In this document: positions 1 through 8,643 of the stretch, piece after piece | Numbering within the stretch: the first letter of the stretch is position 1 | How the letters are laid out: every line of letters starts with the position of its first letter | NCBI RefSeq assembly: GCF_026011715.1 | Contig: NZ_BRVM01000003.1 | Span: 189,297-253,296 of the forward strand | Direction of reading: 5' to 3' | Source of the DNA: Cytobacillus sp. NCCP-133 | Lineage (GTDB): Bacteria; Bacillota; Bacilli; Bacillales; Cytobacillaceae | Length of the DNA: 64,000 bases | The notes under the pieces: generated by a model | Seen by the model: the letters and a program-made list of their open reading frames with translations, nothing else | Databases searched by the model: none | What the model was told of the DNA's origin: nothing | Translations under genes and position numbers: made by a program

Positions 1-122
<122 letters not shown>

Positions 123-145
123 TTATTTAAAATTTCTATCAGCGC

Positions 146-157
146 GCAAACGTTTGC
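146..157. promoter_or_regulatory. LacI/GalR-type operator palindrome
   Basis: GCAAACGTTTGC is a perfect 12-bp palindrome with the central CG typical of LacI/GalR-family operators (MalR-like or CcpA-like). It lies about 36 bp upstream of the GH13 start, where a repressor would control that gene. Which protein binds is inference. Confidence 0.6.
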
Positions 158-214
158 ATTCAACAGTATAAAAAAAGCTGCTTGCTTTGGGCATTTGCAT
201 ACTTTTACAGTAAG

Positions 215-227
215 TGTAGCGCTTACA
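215..227. promoter_or_regulatory. cre-like site (CcpA)
   Basis: TGTAGCGCTTACA is near-palindromic around CG and, read on the minus strand (TGTAAGCGCTACA), follows the CcpA cre consensus apart from its last two positions. It lies upstream of the GH13 gene, which fits catabolite control. Confidence 0.45.
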
Positions 228-293
228 ATTGGTTTTTTCAATACCCTTTCCGAAACAAAATCAGGTTGAATTCCGGGGGAATTGTGCCTTTAA

Positions 294-329
294 ACAAAAA
301 AAGCCGCTGCCGCTTCTGCACAGCGGCTT
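294..329 (-). terminator. Intrinsic terminator of the HExxH gene
   Basis: Read on the minus strand, AAGCCGCTG and its complement enclose a short loop and are followed by a run of T. It starts about 12 bp past the stop codon of the metallopeptidase-like gene. Confidence 0.8.
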
Positions 330-341
330 CCTCATTAGTTC

Positions 342-794
342 TTAGGCTAGCTCCAATTGAAGCTGGTCCCAATAGGGCTTTAATGAGTGGTAAATAATCT
401 TTTGCATAAAGTCATGATCCATTTGCGGAAGAAGCTTTTCAGCAAATGACCAAGCATTTTCTTCAATTCTGAGTGCAATTTGATACCGTTCTTGCTCTGT
501 CTTACAGAGGTCAAGTTTTTCGGCCAAATCTACGAGTTCTCTGTCTTCAGCATGACCTAATTCATGGGCAAACACCACTGTAAAATAGTCCAAAAATCGT
601 TCAGTCGAAGAAAATAATTGATAACATTGGTTTTTAATCTCTTCCATGTATAGTGTGATGGAATGCGATCCCATGCTGTACTTGCCGCCAGCTAAACGAT
701 TTCCCGGAAAATGACCTTCCAGTATAATATCCACAAGACTCCCTGATCTTTTTATCAGCTCCTGAACAACTAGATCCAACTTCTCTTTTTCCAA
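342..794 (-). CDS. HExxH-motif (zinc metallopeptidase-like) hypothetical protein
   Basis: A 150-residue soluble protein with no signal peptide. The clear feature is FAHELGHAED about two thirds along, a textbook HExxH zinc-binding/catalytic helix, with an acidic patch after it that could supply a third ligand. This places it with small gluzincin/metzincin-like putative peptidases, but the substrate is unknown. I prefer the TTG start at 794 because AGAAAGGTG sits 7-8 bases upstream; an upstream in-frame TTG at 827 has no ribosome site. It is transcribed alone and has its own terminator. Cytoplasmic location is inferred from the absence of membrane segments. Confidence 0.7.
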   Translation of the reverse strand: MEKEKLDLVVQELIKRSGSLVDIILEGHFPGNRLAGGKYSMGSHSITLYMEEIKNQCYQLFSSTERFLDYFTVVFAHELGHAEDRELVDLAEKLDLCKTEQERYQIALRIEENAWSFAEKLLPQMDHDFMQKIIYHSLKPYWDQLQLELA

Positions 795-932
795 CGGGTA
801 ACACCTTTCTCTATTTTGAGTATTCAAATACTTGAACAGCCCCCTAGTAGTTTATAGGCTATTATATGAGAAAAGTGATAAAAAATAAACCAAGTTAATT
901 ACCCAATGAATAAGAAAATAAAACCTTTTTGA

Positions 933-1835
933 CTAGTTTTTTTCTTGCAAAAGCGACTTATGAATCCATATGGCTGCCTGTGAGCCTTCTCCCATTGCAA
1001 TTGTCACTTGTTCAGAGTGGGCAGCAACATCGCCTGCTGCCCAAACGTTTTTTACATTGGTCATTTTTGTACGGGCATCCGTCACCACATGTTTATTTTC
1101 AAGACGTTCGACTCCCAGCTGTTTGGCTAGATCCGATTTTACCTCGTTGCCTCCAAAGGCAATAAAGCCTCTATCTCCAGTAATTTCTTTTCCACTTTCC
1201 AGCCTCACACCGTTAAATGCATCACCATCAGCAAGTACCTTTTGAATGGCTTCTTCGATATATTCAATATCCTTATTTTTCATTTCCTCCATTAATTTCT
1301 CATCTAATGGTGCCTTTTCATGGCTAATGAAAACTAGATCATTCGTCCAATAGGATAAAGTTAAGGCCATATTGGCACCAGCGTTTCCTGAGCCCAGCAC
1401 AATCGTGCGTTTGTCCTTAATTTCATATCCGTCACAATCCGGGCAAACATAAACGGATATGCCCAGGCATGGCATTAATTCAGGGAAAGGAGGGAGGCGG
1501 TCCATTACCCCTGTCGCAAGCAATATTCGCTTGCCTTTGTACTTATTGCCTGTATCAGCTGTGACCTCAAATCCCACACTTGTTTTTTGAGCCTGCTTAA
1601 CTTTCTCCACAGCAAACTTTACCCCAAGGCTCTCCGCATGCTTCTTCCCAATTTCCCGCAGTTCCTGACCGCTCACTCCATCAGGATAGCCTAAAATATT
1701 ATGATAGCTTCTGCAAATGGCGGAACGGCCATCATTTGCATCAAGCACCAAAACTTTATGTTTATATCGGCCCAGCTGAATAGCAGCCTGCAGGCCAGCA
1801 ATTCCGCCGCCAACAATCAAGCAGTCATATGCCAA
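933..1835 (-). CDS. NAD(P)/FAD-dependent oxidoreductase, thioredoxin-reductase-like
   Basis: A 300-residue flavoprotein. DCLIVGGGIAGLQAAIQLGR near the start is the Rossmann FAD site; VYCPDCDGYE at about residues 141-150 holds the redox CxxC; VLGSGNAGANMA is the second (NAD(P)H) dinucleotide fold; NVWAAGDVA near the C terminus is the family's FAD-binding ATG-type motif. This is the domain order of thioredoxin reductase and related small disulfide reductases (YpdA, YumC and HcbA types). The electron acceptor is unknown, since this family is large and B. subtilis TrxB has CATCDG rather than CPDCDG. The TTG start follows AAGGAGGAATGCAAG. Monocistronic by spacing. Confidence 0.85.
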   Translation of the reverse strand: MAYDCLIVGGGIAGLQAAIQLGRYKHKVLVLDANDGRSAICRSYHNILGYPDGVSGQELREIGKKHAESLGVKFAVEKVKQAQKTSVGFEVTADTGNKYKGKRILLATGVMDRLPPFPELMPCLGISVYVCPDCDGYEIKDKRTIVLGSGNAGANMALTLSYWTNDLVFISHEKAPLDEKLMEEMKNKDIEYIEEAIQKVLADGDAFNGVRLESGKEITGDRGFIAFGGNEVKSDLAKQLGVERLENKHVVTDARTKMTNVKNVWAAGDVAAHSEQVTIAMGEGSQAAIWIHKSLLQEKN

Positions 1836-1952
1836 CTTGCATTCCTCCTTTTTGTGCCAAAAATAGCTTTACATGTAATCTACCCGAAAAAATTTGATCT
1901 AAATACAAAAAAGGAGAGTTTCAGCTGCTTCCGAAAAACTCTCCCTTTTCCT

Positions 1953-2570
1953 TTACTTATTCATCTTTGAAAGAAATCCGCCAAGAAGTGTATCCAAATC
2001 TTCTTCACTTTCCTTTTTAGGCTCATCTTCCGTCTGTTCCTGCTGTTCTTTTTTTGCCTTTTCCCAATCAAAATCAAGCAAATCATCATCTATATCCGCA
2101 AGACCTGTTTCTGAAAAAGATTCCGAATCAGAATCCGATTCTTCCAGGGCTGCAGCTGCAGAATCATACGGATCAAGAGCTGGGATGGGCTCCTCCTGCA
2201 AATACAATGCCTCATCTATATCTGAGGACCTGCTATTCAATGAAGCAAGCAAAGAGGTTGACCGGACAGGGTCCGTGATCAGCTGATAAAGGATGCTTCC
2301 CAGCAATGCCTCTGAATGCTCGTGTTTCAGCCAGTCCCTCTGAACTTTGCTCAACCCTTTGGGCAGGGGAATGGTGATGGTTTCCCGACCCTTTGATTGG
2401 GAACTGCTGACTCCCTGCATCACAAACTCTGCAATCTTGCTTGAAAAATTCCGTTTTTCGGTTTCCTTCAGCTTTTGCAGATGTTTCAATATATGGTCAG
2501 GTGTATCAGACGGCACCCGAAAGGAAATCGATTGCCCTCTCTTTATTTCAGAAGAGGAAGCTTTTTTCAT
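1953..2570 (-). CDS. Probable ParR-like DNA-binding partner of the actin-like protein
   Basis: A 205-residue protein encoded 11 bp after the ParM-like gene and on the same strand. The N-terminal ~50 residues (ISFRVPSDTPDHILKHLQKL, then SSKIAEFVMQGV) look like a ribbon-helix-helix fold: a short beta strand followed by two amphipathic helices. The C-terminal half is very acidic and low-complexity (many D, E and S), ending in a short LDTLLGGFLSKMNK helix. A small RHH protein with a disordered acidic tail is what ParR proteins look like: the RHH part binds parC and the tail contacts the filament. No sequence match was checked, so the assignment rests on size, fold prediction and position. Confidence 0.6.
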   Translation of the reverse strand: MKKASSSEIKRGQSISFRVPSDTPDHILKHLQKLKETEKRNFSSKIAEFVMQGVSSSQSKGRETITIPLPKGLSKVQRDWLKHEHSEALLGSILYQLITDPVRSTSLLASLNSRSSDIDEALYLQEEPIPALDPYDSAAAALEESDSDSESFSETGLADIDDDLLDFDWEKAKKEQQEQTEDEPKKESEEDLDTLLGGFLSKMNK

Positions 2571-2581
2571 GAAGTATCACC

Positions 2582-3763
2582 CTAGTTGGCTTTAACAGGT
2601 TTCTTTTCCTGGTCTGCCTTTTCTTTATTCGTTCTTCTTGAAAAATCAGAGATCAGCTTATAATAAGCGTTTGCCATCATCCAGATGCTTTCTTTTTCAT
2701 CCTCGAAGAAGTCAATATTATAGCCATCCAGATTATTATTTAATGTCTTCAAATAATCTTTTAAAACGATTGAACCGCCACCGACAAAATAGCAGATTTC
2801 CGTTTGTGAATTCTTTTGCCACACATTGCGGAGCAGGCGATACTGCTTCTTTGCAAGGTCAAGAAGGATACGGTCCGTAATATCATGAACACTTGTCCGG
2901 CTTCCTTTAACCATGATGTGGTTGCGGTCATTCTTTTTCGTAATGATTTCAACTACATCTCTGCGGCTGTCCAATTCAACGCCATGCTTTGATCGGATTT
3001 CTTCGCGGATTGATTCAAGCGCTTCTGAAACCCCAAGGTTAAATCCTTGAGCTTTATCATCATCCACATTTCGATTTTTAATGACTGCAATATCAGTTGA
3101 TAAACCGCCAATATCCTGGATTAAAATCCGTTTGTCAATTAGATCTTTATTAATGATGTTTAAGTTGTTATCCATAACCAGATTAATGTATGCAGCAAAC
3201 CCTTCAGGATACACCTTTACTTCATCAAATTTGATATTGACCTTTATCCCTTGATATTTAGGTGTGACAAGGAACTCAACCTGATGGACGGATCCAAGTA
3301 ATTTTGAGCGGTATCCAGCATCTTTTCCTTCCTTTACTTCACGAAGGGGCAGGCCTGTCCCAAGGGTATAGTTTGCATCAATTACATTCCCGGACTTTTT
3401 AAATCCAGTGAAACCTTCCTTTTGAACTGTATCCAACGCCAAAGCAGAGAAAAGCATAACCAATGTCTGATCTTCTTCTGATTTGCTGCTGCCTGGATCA
3501 AGTTCAGTAGCATTGTTGCTTTTTGTAGCTAAATGGCCAACACGATAAATCGAATTATTTTCCTTCAGGGCAGGGGAGTGGACTCTAATATGTATACCTT
3601 CAAGCGGATTCTTGCTATCAAGATCTTCAATCCCGATAACCGGTCTATCCTCCACCTCTCTTGCAATAACGTTTGGTATGTTTAACTCTGAATCTAATTT
3701 TCCAAAGATTGCTTTAATAGAATCGTTACCTACATCAACTGCTGCAATTCTTGAATTAGTCAA
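2582..3763 (-). CDS. ParM/StbA-family actin-like ATPase
   Basis: 393 residues, the usual size for bacterial plasmid actins. The actin-fold signatures are all present: phosphate-1 loop AAVDVGNDSIKAIFG (residues 7-21), phosphate-2 loop QDIGGLSTD (216-224) and the adenosine motif YFVGGGSIV (about 325-333). Such proteins polymerise with ATP and push or pull replicons whose centromere is bound by a ParR adaptor. Here the adaptor candidate follows 11 bp downstream, and an iteron cluster lies about 105 bp upstream, giving the parC-parM-parR order of R1-type systems. The TTG start has GGGATTGAAG upstream. Finding it on what seems to be a chromosome is unusual; an integrated plasmid remnant or a chromosomal role are both possible. 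Confidence 0.85.
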   Translation of the reverse strand: MTNSRIAAVDVGNDSIKAIFGKLDSELNIPNVIAREVEDRPVIGIEDLDSKNPLEGIHIRVHSPALKENNSIYRVGHLATKSNNATELDPGSSKSEEDQTLVMLFSALALDTVQKEGFTGFKKSGNVIDANYTLGTGLPLREVKEGKDAGYRSKLLGSVHQVEFLVTPKYQGIKVNIKFDEVKVYPEGFAAYINLVMDNNLNIINKDLIDKRILIQDIGGLSTDIAVIKNRNVDDDKAQGFNLGVSEALESIREEIRSKHGVELDSRRDVVEIITKKNDRNHIMVKGSRTSVHDITDRILLDLAKKQYRLLRNVWQKNSQTEICYFVGGGSIVLKDYLKTLNNNLDGYNIDFFEDEKESIWMMANAYYKLISDFSRRTNKEKADQEKKPVKAN

Positions 3764-3869
3764 AATACTTCAATCCCTTCATTCTCTTAATAGAGGTGTT
3801 TAGTTAAGAGTAATCCAGATTAAGAGTTTTATCAATGAAAGGAGAAAAAAAGTAATCAAAGCGTAAAGA

Positions 3870-4038
3870 CGTAAACAAAATGTAAACTTAATCCTCTCTT
3901 GTTTACATTTTCCGTATACAAGTATGCAAATCTGCACACATCCTTATACACCAATTTGTACACAGATTTGTTTACAGGTATACATTTCTGTCCACAAATG
4001 TAAACAAAAATGTACACAAGTATTCAATATTGTTTACA
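3870..4038. repeat. Iteron cluster of TGTNNACA octamers, candidate parC centromere
   Basis: About 14 copies or near-copies of the palindromic octamer TGTNNACA (TGTAAACA, TGTACACA, TGTTTACA, GTATACA and so on) start near 3870, 3881, 3900, 3913, 3921, 3933, 3943, 3957, 3969, 3977, 3989, 3999, 4011 and 4031. Steps are mostly 8-13 bp, close to one helical turn, so bound proteins would sit on one DNA face. The cluster lies directly upstream of the ParM-like gene. RHH-type ParR proteins bind arrays of this kind. Confidence 0.65.
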
Positions 4039-4301
4039 GAGGTTATTCTGTAAAAACCAATCAATTATTCCTATCCCAAATATGGGTTCACATTCTTTTA
4101 TTAGTGTGAAATAAATAAGAAAGTTGGATTTTACAAAAAACAGACAATCTTAAAAAACATTTAAGTCTGCCTAGTATTTATATTCAGCCTGTTTGATATA
4201 AATGGGAAATGCTTATTAGTCTATTTATCCGTACTCCCTTGCAAGCCGTTCATTTCTTTCTAAATCCCAAATGCTTCAGAATAAGCTCGAAAGGGATAAA
4301 T
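4039..4301. other. AT-rich intergenic DNA, no gene seen
   Basis: This stretch between the iteron cluster and the small frame at 4302 shows no convincing reading frame, RNA fold or repeat. Confidence 0.5.
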
Positions 4302-4385
4302 TTGAACAAAAACAAGATAATAAGCAGTGACGCACACGGCGACGGCAACACCAGCCATAAGGATCCTGTTCTTGCAGGGAGATAA
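4302..4385 (+). CDS. Possible 27-residue peptide gene
   Basis: A short frame starting at TTG reads NKNKIISSDAHGDGNTSHKD and ends at TAA 4383, just 12 bp before a strong terminator. An AAAGGGATAA sequence precedes the start. The composition (many D, G, N, S, H; no hydrophobic stretch) and the terminator suggest a real short transcript, which could equally be a non-coding RNA. I do not recognise the peptide. It could be a small spore protein, but nothing proves it. Confidence 0.3.
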   Translation: MNKNKIISSDAHGDGNTSHKDPVLAGR

Positions 4386-4397
4386 GAATTCTTCAAA

Positions 4398-4420
4398 AGC
4401 CGCCGGTTTGGCGGTTTTTT
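4398..4420 (+). terminator. Intrinsic terminator
   Basis: CCGCC-GGTTT-GGCGG followed by six T. It ends a plus-strand transcript that must begin before 4300; the POT gene starts 195 bp further on with its own promoter region. Confidence 0.75.
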
Positions 4421-4615
4421 ATTTGGGCATAATAGGTTTGTTCTTAAGAATTGCTAAAACATAATTATTCTGAAAAAATAAATTTCTTACTAAATAGCTA
4501 AATATAAACATTAATCACTATGTACAGTCAATAATAATCAGTGTTACATAAAAATTTTTTTTGACAATTAGGAACTATGAAAGATATTATGGAATAGCTA
4601 AAAGGAGGATAAGAC

Positions 4616-6109
4616 ATGTCAGATTTTAACAGACAGAAAATTGTTGAAAGCGTGCCTCAAAAAGGCTTTTTTGGACATCCAAAAGGATTGTTCACACTTT
4701 TCTTCACTGAATTTTGGGAACGTTTCTCATATTACGGAATGAGAGCAATTCTTGTATTTTATATGTATTATGAGGTTTCCAAAGGCGGACTAGGCCTCGA
4801 TGAAACGACTGCACTTGCTATCATGTCCATCTATGGATCATTGGTTTATATGTCCGGCATAATTGGCGGCTGGCTCGCTGATAGGATATTCGGGACTTCA
4901 AAGGCAGTCTTTTACGGCGGAGTATTAATCATGCTTGGCCATATTGCGCTTGCAATTCCCGGAAGTCTCTCCATGTTCTTCGTTTCCATGGTGCTCATCG
5001 TACTTGGTACAGGCCTACTAAAGCCGAATGTATCAAGTGTTGTCGGTGAAATTTACAGTCCTGAAGATACACGCCGTGATGCAGGGTTCAGCATTTTCTA
5101 TATGGGTATTAACCTTGGCGGATTCCTTGCACCATTAATTGTCGGAACAGTTGGAATGAAATATAATTTCCATCTTGGTTTCGGTATTGCTGCAGTAGGT
5201 ATGTTCTTTGGTTTATTAGTATTTATTTTTACAAAGAAGAAGAACCTGGGACTGGCAGGAACATATGTTGCCAACCCTCTAACAGGGGATGAAAAGAAAA
5301 AAGTCTTTACACGTTTCCTAATAGGTGCTGTTGTGATTGCGATCCTGGTTGCAGTAGGTATCCCAACTGGCCTATTAACAGTTGGTTCATTTATTGCACT
5401 CGTGGGTATTTTAGGTATTGCCCTTCCAATTGCTTACTTTACGGTTATGTATCGGAGCCCGAAAACAACGGATGTGGAACGTTCACGTATTATTGCATAC
5501 ATTCCGCTATTTATCGCATCTGTTATGTTCTGGGCGATTCAGGAACAAGGATCAACCATTTTGGCGAACTATGCAGATAAACGGACACAGCTGGACTTCA
5601 TGGGACTAAATATTTCTCCTGCATGGTTCCAGTCTCTTAACCCGTTATTTATCATTTTCTTAGCCCCAGTGTTTGCATGGATGTGGGTGAAACTTGGCGA
5701 ACGCCAGCCTTCCGTTCCTCAAAAGTTCTCATTGGGACTCTTATTTGCAGGTTTATCCTTTATCGTTATCCTTGTGCCAGCTTATTTGGGCGGAACGGAT
5801 TCGCTTGTAAACCCATTATGGCTCGTGCTTAGCTATTTCATTGTCGTACTAGGTGAGCTAATGCTGTCACCGGTAGGACTATCAGCTACAACCAAATTAG
5901 CGCCTGCCGCCTTCTCAGCACAAACGATGAGCCTTTGGTTCTTATCAAACGCTGCGGCTCAGGCAATCAATGCGCAGATTGTTAAATTCTATTCACCAGA
6001 AACTGAAATGACTTATTTCGGAGTGATCGGTGCGGCTGCAATCGTACTTTCTATCATCTTATTCCTATTGAGTCCAAAGATACAGGTGTATATGAAGGGT
6101 GTACGTTAA
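4616..6109 (+). CDS. POT-family proton-dependent di/tripeptide transporter
   Basis: 497 residues with about 14 membrane segments. FTLFFTEFWERFSYYGMRAI at residues ~26-45 is the ExxERFxYYG proton/peptide signature of the POT/PTR2 (NPF) family; GGWLADR and the motif around SIFYMGINLGGFLAP are also conserved in it. The closest well-known relatives are DtpT/YclF types, which import di- and tripeptides with protons across the cell membrane. The ATG follows AAAGGAGGATAAGAC. It is a single-gene unit ending in a strong terminator. Confidence 0.9.
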   Translation: MSDFNRQKIVESVPQKGFFGHPKGLFTLFFTEFWERFSYYGMRAILVFYMYYEVSKGGLGLDETTALAIMSIYGSLVYMSGIIGGWLADRIFGTSKAVFYGGVLIMLGHIALAIPGSLSMFFVSMVLIVLGTGLLKPNVSSVVGEIYSPEDTRRDAGFSIFYMGINLGGFLAPLIVGTVGMKYNFHLGFGIAAVGMFFGLLVFIFTKKKNLGLAGTYVANPLTGDEKKKVFTRFLIGAVVIAILVAVGIPTGLLTVGSFIALVGILGIALPIAYFTVMYRSPKTTDVERSRIIAYIPLFIASVMFWAIQEQGSTILANYADKRTQLDFMGLNISPAWFQSLNPLFIIFLAPVFAWMWVKLGERQPSVPQKFSLGLLFAGLSFIVILVPAYLGGTDSLVNPLWLVLSYFIVVLGELMLSPVGLSATTKLAPAAFSAQTMSLWFLSNAAAQAINAQIVKFYSPETEMTYFGVIGAAAIVLSIILFLLSPKIQVYMKGVR

Positions 6110-6120
6110 TAGACAAGCAA

Positions 6121-6154
6121 AAGCCAGAAGACTATGCTCTCTTCTGGCTTTTTT
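6121..6154 (+). terminator. Terminator of the POT transporter gene
   Basis: AGCCAGAAGA and its exact complement TCTTCTGGCT enclose an 8-base loop and are followed by a T run, 12 bp after the stop. Confidence 0.9.
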
Positions 6155-6308
6155 GCGCACGCACTCCCTGTCCTGTTCCCGGCTTAAAACCTGTTTGGCC
6201 GGTATTTGCTTAAATAAATCATGACCGAAATGTCCGGATCGTTAGGTATTTTTCCATCTCCTCAAGCAAAATTATCCCGACTTGACTATTACGAGATTCT
6301 CTCCTTTC

Positions 6309-7169
6309 TCACCAGCCTTTGCTTATGCCCCTTTGTTTAAACGTATCTCCGCCTTTGATGGTTCCGTTTTGAAATCCTTTGTAAAACCATGATTTCCGTT
6401 GTTCGGATGTTCCATGTGTAAAGCTTTCAGGCACCACATACCCCTGTGCTCTTTTTTGGAGTGTATCGTCACCAACAGCGGTTGCAGCGTTAAGGGCTTC
6501 TTCCAGGTCGCCTTCCTCCAAATAACCCATTCCCTCTGCATGATGCGCCCATACGCCAGAGTAGTAGTCAGCCTGCAATTCAAAACGCACGAGGTATTTG
6601 TTAAATTTTTCTTCACTCATCCCTTGCCGAAGCGGCATGATTTCCTCTGTTGTTCCCAAGAGAGTCTGCACATGGTGCCCTACCTCATGGGCAATGACAT
6701 AAGCCATGGCAAAATCACCCGGAGCCTGAAATTTCCTGTGCAGCTCTTCATAGAAGCTTAAATCAATATAAAGTTTTTGATCTCCAGGACAATAAAATGG
6801 GCCAACTGCAGAAGTCGCTGCCCCGCAGGCGGACTCCACGCTCCCCGTATATAAAACAAGGGCGGGCTCTTCATAGGCTAAACCCTTTTTTTCGAAAATT
6901 TCCGTCCATACTTCCTCTGTGTCCGCCAGTATAACAGAGACGAAGTCAGCCAGTTCTTTTTCCTGCTCCGTCTCTTCGTAAGGAACGGACGTGCCGGATT
7001 CCGTTCCGGCCATATTGCCTAATAGCTCACCCGGATCGCCTCCGAGGAAGGTAAATATCAATAAAATGATGATCCCGCCAAGGCCTCCGCCGACAAGGGT
7101 TTTCCCCCCTCCGCCCATGCCTCTTCGGTCTTCTACATTAGAACTCGCTCTTCTTCCTTTCCACTTCAT
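6309..7169 (-). CDS. YpfJ-type neutral zinc metallopeptidase
   Basis: 286 residues. The N terminus (MKWKGRRASSNVEDRRG, then a Gly-rich run) and a single membrane helix at about 27-45 (GGLGGIIILLIFTFLGG) are hallmarks of the YpfJ/putative neutral zinc metallopeptidase family. The catalytic helix is YVIAHEVGHHVQ; a later ELQADYYSG supplies the conserved third-ligand region. CGAATSAVGPFYCPGDQKLY is the other family signature. The peptidase domain is probably outside the membrane. The biological substrate is not known for this family. Single gene. Confidence 0.9.
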   Translation of the reverse strand: MKWKGRRASSNVEDRRGMGGGGKTLVGGGLGGIIILLIFTFLGGDPGELLGNMAGTESGTSVPYEETEQEKELADFVSVILADTEEVWTEIFEKKGLAYEEPALVLYTGSVESACGAATSAVGPFYCPGDQKLYIDLSFYEELHRKFQAPGDFAMAYVIAHEVGHHVQTLLGTTEEIMPLRQGMSEEKFNKYLVRFELQADYYSGVWAHHAEGMGYLEEGDLEEALNAATAVGDDTLQKRAQGYVVPESFTHGTSEQRKSWFYKGFQNGTIKGGDTFKQRGISKGW

Positions 7170-7301
7170 GACTCTGCCTCCTACCGGAACACCTTTAATA
7201 ATTCATTTCATTAGTGTATACCCAAAATGAAGCGATTTATTAACTTGACAGAGTTCTATTTTACCTATATTCCCATAAGAATAGCGCAGGGCATCTGGAG
7301 C

Positions 7302-7333
7302 TAGACTGCTCTCTAAGTTCAAAGGGATAAATT
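7302..7333. repeat. Fragment of a dispersed Bacillaceae repeat (copy 1)
   Basis: TCTAAGTTCAAAGGG followed by ATAAATTC also occurs near 14277, again just downstream of longer repeat-like sequence. The upstream GGAGCTAGAC recalls the GTCTAGCTCC repeat family common in Bacillus intergenic DNA. The family link is from memory. Confidence 0.45.
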
Positions 7334-7380
7334 CTGATATTATAAAAAAGATGCCTGCTGCGTACAGACACCCTTTATCC

Positions 7381-8502
7381 TTATATTTTTTTGATTGCTC
7401 CGGCCGGATCATAAAGGTTCAGATCAATTTCCACTTTTTGCCCGAGAGCAAGCTTAGCTAGCTGTGCGCCCAAAAACGGTCCTGCGGTCAGCCCTGAGGC
7501 CCCAAGCCCATTTGATAAGTAAAGTCCCTTCACCCCTGGAACTTGGCCTATAACGGGCAGGAAACCGGGTGTATAGGGACGGAATCCCACTCTTGCTTCA
7601 GCGAATATTCCCTCAGCCAAGCCCGGGGCAATGGCTAACGCTTTATCAAAGATTTCATGCAGGCCTCCTGCCGTTACCCTCAAATCGTATCCCATTTCAT
7701 CTTCATGGGTAGCACCAGCCACAATGCGTCCGCCTTCAAACGCTAAAATATATTGATTATTGGGAGGCATGACAACCGGCCAATTACCCGTGTCCTCACC
7801 TTCAAACTGAAGATGAACAATTTGCGCTTTTTGCGGTTTTACATCCAAATGGATTCCGAGCGGTTCAAAAAGCTCTCCTGCCCATGCTCCTGCCGCTGCA
7901 ATGACACTTTCCGCTTCATATTGCTTCCCGCCGGCTTTAACAGCAGTAACCTCTTCTCCTTGGCACACAAGTTCCGCAGAGCCACGCACCAATTCAGCAC
8001 TGTGTTTTTCGGCTGCCCGCAGCAGGGCGTCCCTTAGTTCCCGACCGTTGACGCGTGCCGCACCGCTTACATGTACAGAAGCAAATTCCTTTGCTAAAGG
8101 CGGAAACAGCTCAAATGTCTGTTCCGGAGACAATTGTATAACTTCCCCCATTTCAGGTGCATCATCACGCCTTTTAATCGCTCGTTCTTCCATTTTTTCA
8201 AGCTTCACAGGATCTGTATGGAGGCTGACAGCTCCTACCTGCTGATACCCTGTCTCGGTCTCGCCGTCTTTTTTGAGCTCCTGAATGAGTGTTTGGTAAT
8301 AGGCCGCTCCCCCTTTTGCCAGTGCGTACCAGGCCTTGTTCCGGCGCTGTGTCAGCCAGGGGCAGATAATCCCGGCTGCAGCGTCAGTAGCCTGCCCCTG
8401 ATCTTGGCGGTCTATGACCGTGACAAGCGCACCCGCCTTTGCCAAATGATAGGCTGCAGAAGCCCCTAGGATTCCTGCACCGATTACAATATGTCTTTTC
8501 AT
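7381..8502 (-). CDS. FAD-dependent amine/amino-acid oxidase (DadA/ThiO type)
   Basis: 373 residues. HIVIGAGILGASAAYHLAKA at the N terminus is the FAD Rossmann motif of the DAO superfamily, AAGIICPW follows at the expected distance, and the C-terminal VGFRPYTPGFLPVIG with LSNGLGASGLTAGP is the conserved DAO/glycine-oxidase end. Enzymes of this type oxidise D-amino acids, glycine or sarcosine. The gene is not beside thiamine genes, so ThiO is not supported by context, and the substrate stays open. The ATG at 8502 is preceded by AAAGGAGTC. Confidence 0.85.
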   Translation of the reverse strand: MKRHIVIGAGILGASAAYHLAKAGALVTVIDRQDQGQATDAAAGIICPWLTQRRNKAWYALAKGGAAYYQTLIQELKKDGETETGYQQVGAVSLHTDPVKLEKMEERAIKRRDDAPEMGEVIQLSPEQTFELFPPLAKEFASVHVSGAARVNGRELRDALLRAAEKHSAELVRGSAELVCQGEEVTAVKAGGKQYEAESVIAAAGAWAGELFEPLGIHLDVKPQKAQIVHLQFEGEDTGNWPVVMPPNNQYILAFEGGRIVAGATHEDEMGYDLRVTAGGLHEIFDKALAIAPGLAEGIFAEARVGFRPYTPGFLPVIGQVPGVKGLYLSNGLGASGLTAGPFLGAQLAKLALGQKVEIDLNLYDPAGAIKKI

Positions 8503-8643
8503 AATGACTCCTTTTCGTTATCTTGTTTGCAATTATTTTACAGGAGTTGGGGGTATGGTTCAAAAAAGATAAATTTGCCTTATGAGGTTGGAGGTGCTGA
8601 TATTCCTGCGGTATGGATGCTTGAAAGCTGATAGGACGCGGAG

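Noticed and set aside
4302-4420. Known riboswitch upstream of the peptide transporter
   Set aside because: I compared it with the common Bacillus classes (c-di-GMP, SAM, guanidine, ZTP, T-box) from memory and saw no convincing core.
7753-8469. Long plus-strand frames opposite the DadA-type gene
   Set aside because: Shadow frames of a well-conserved minus-strand gene, with no ribosome sites or protein motifs.
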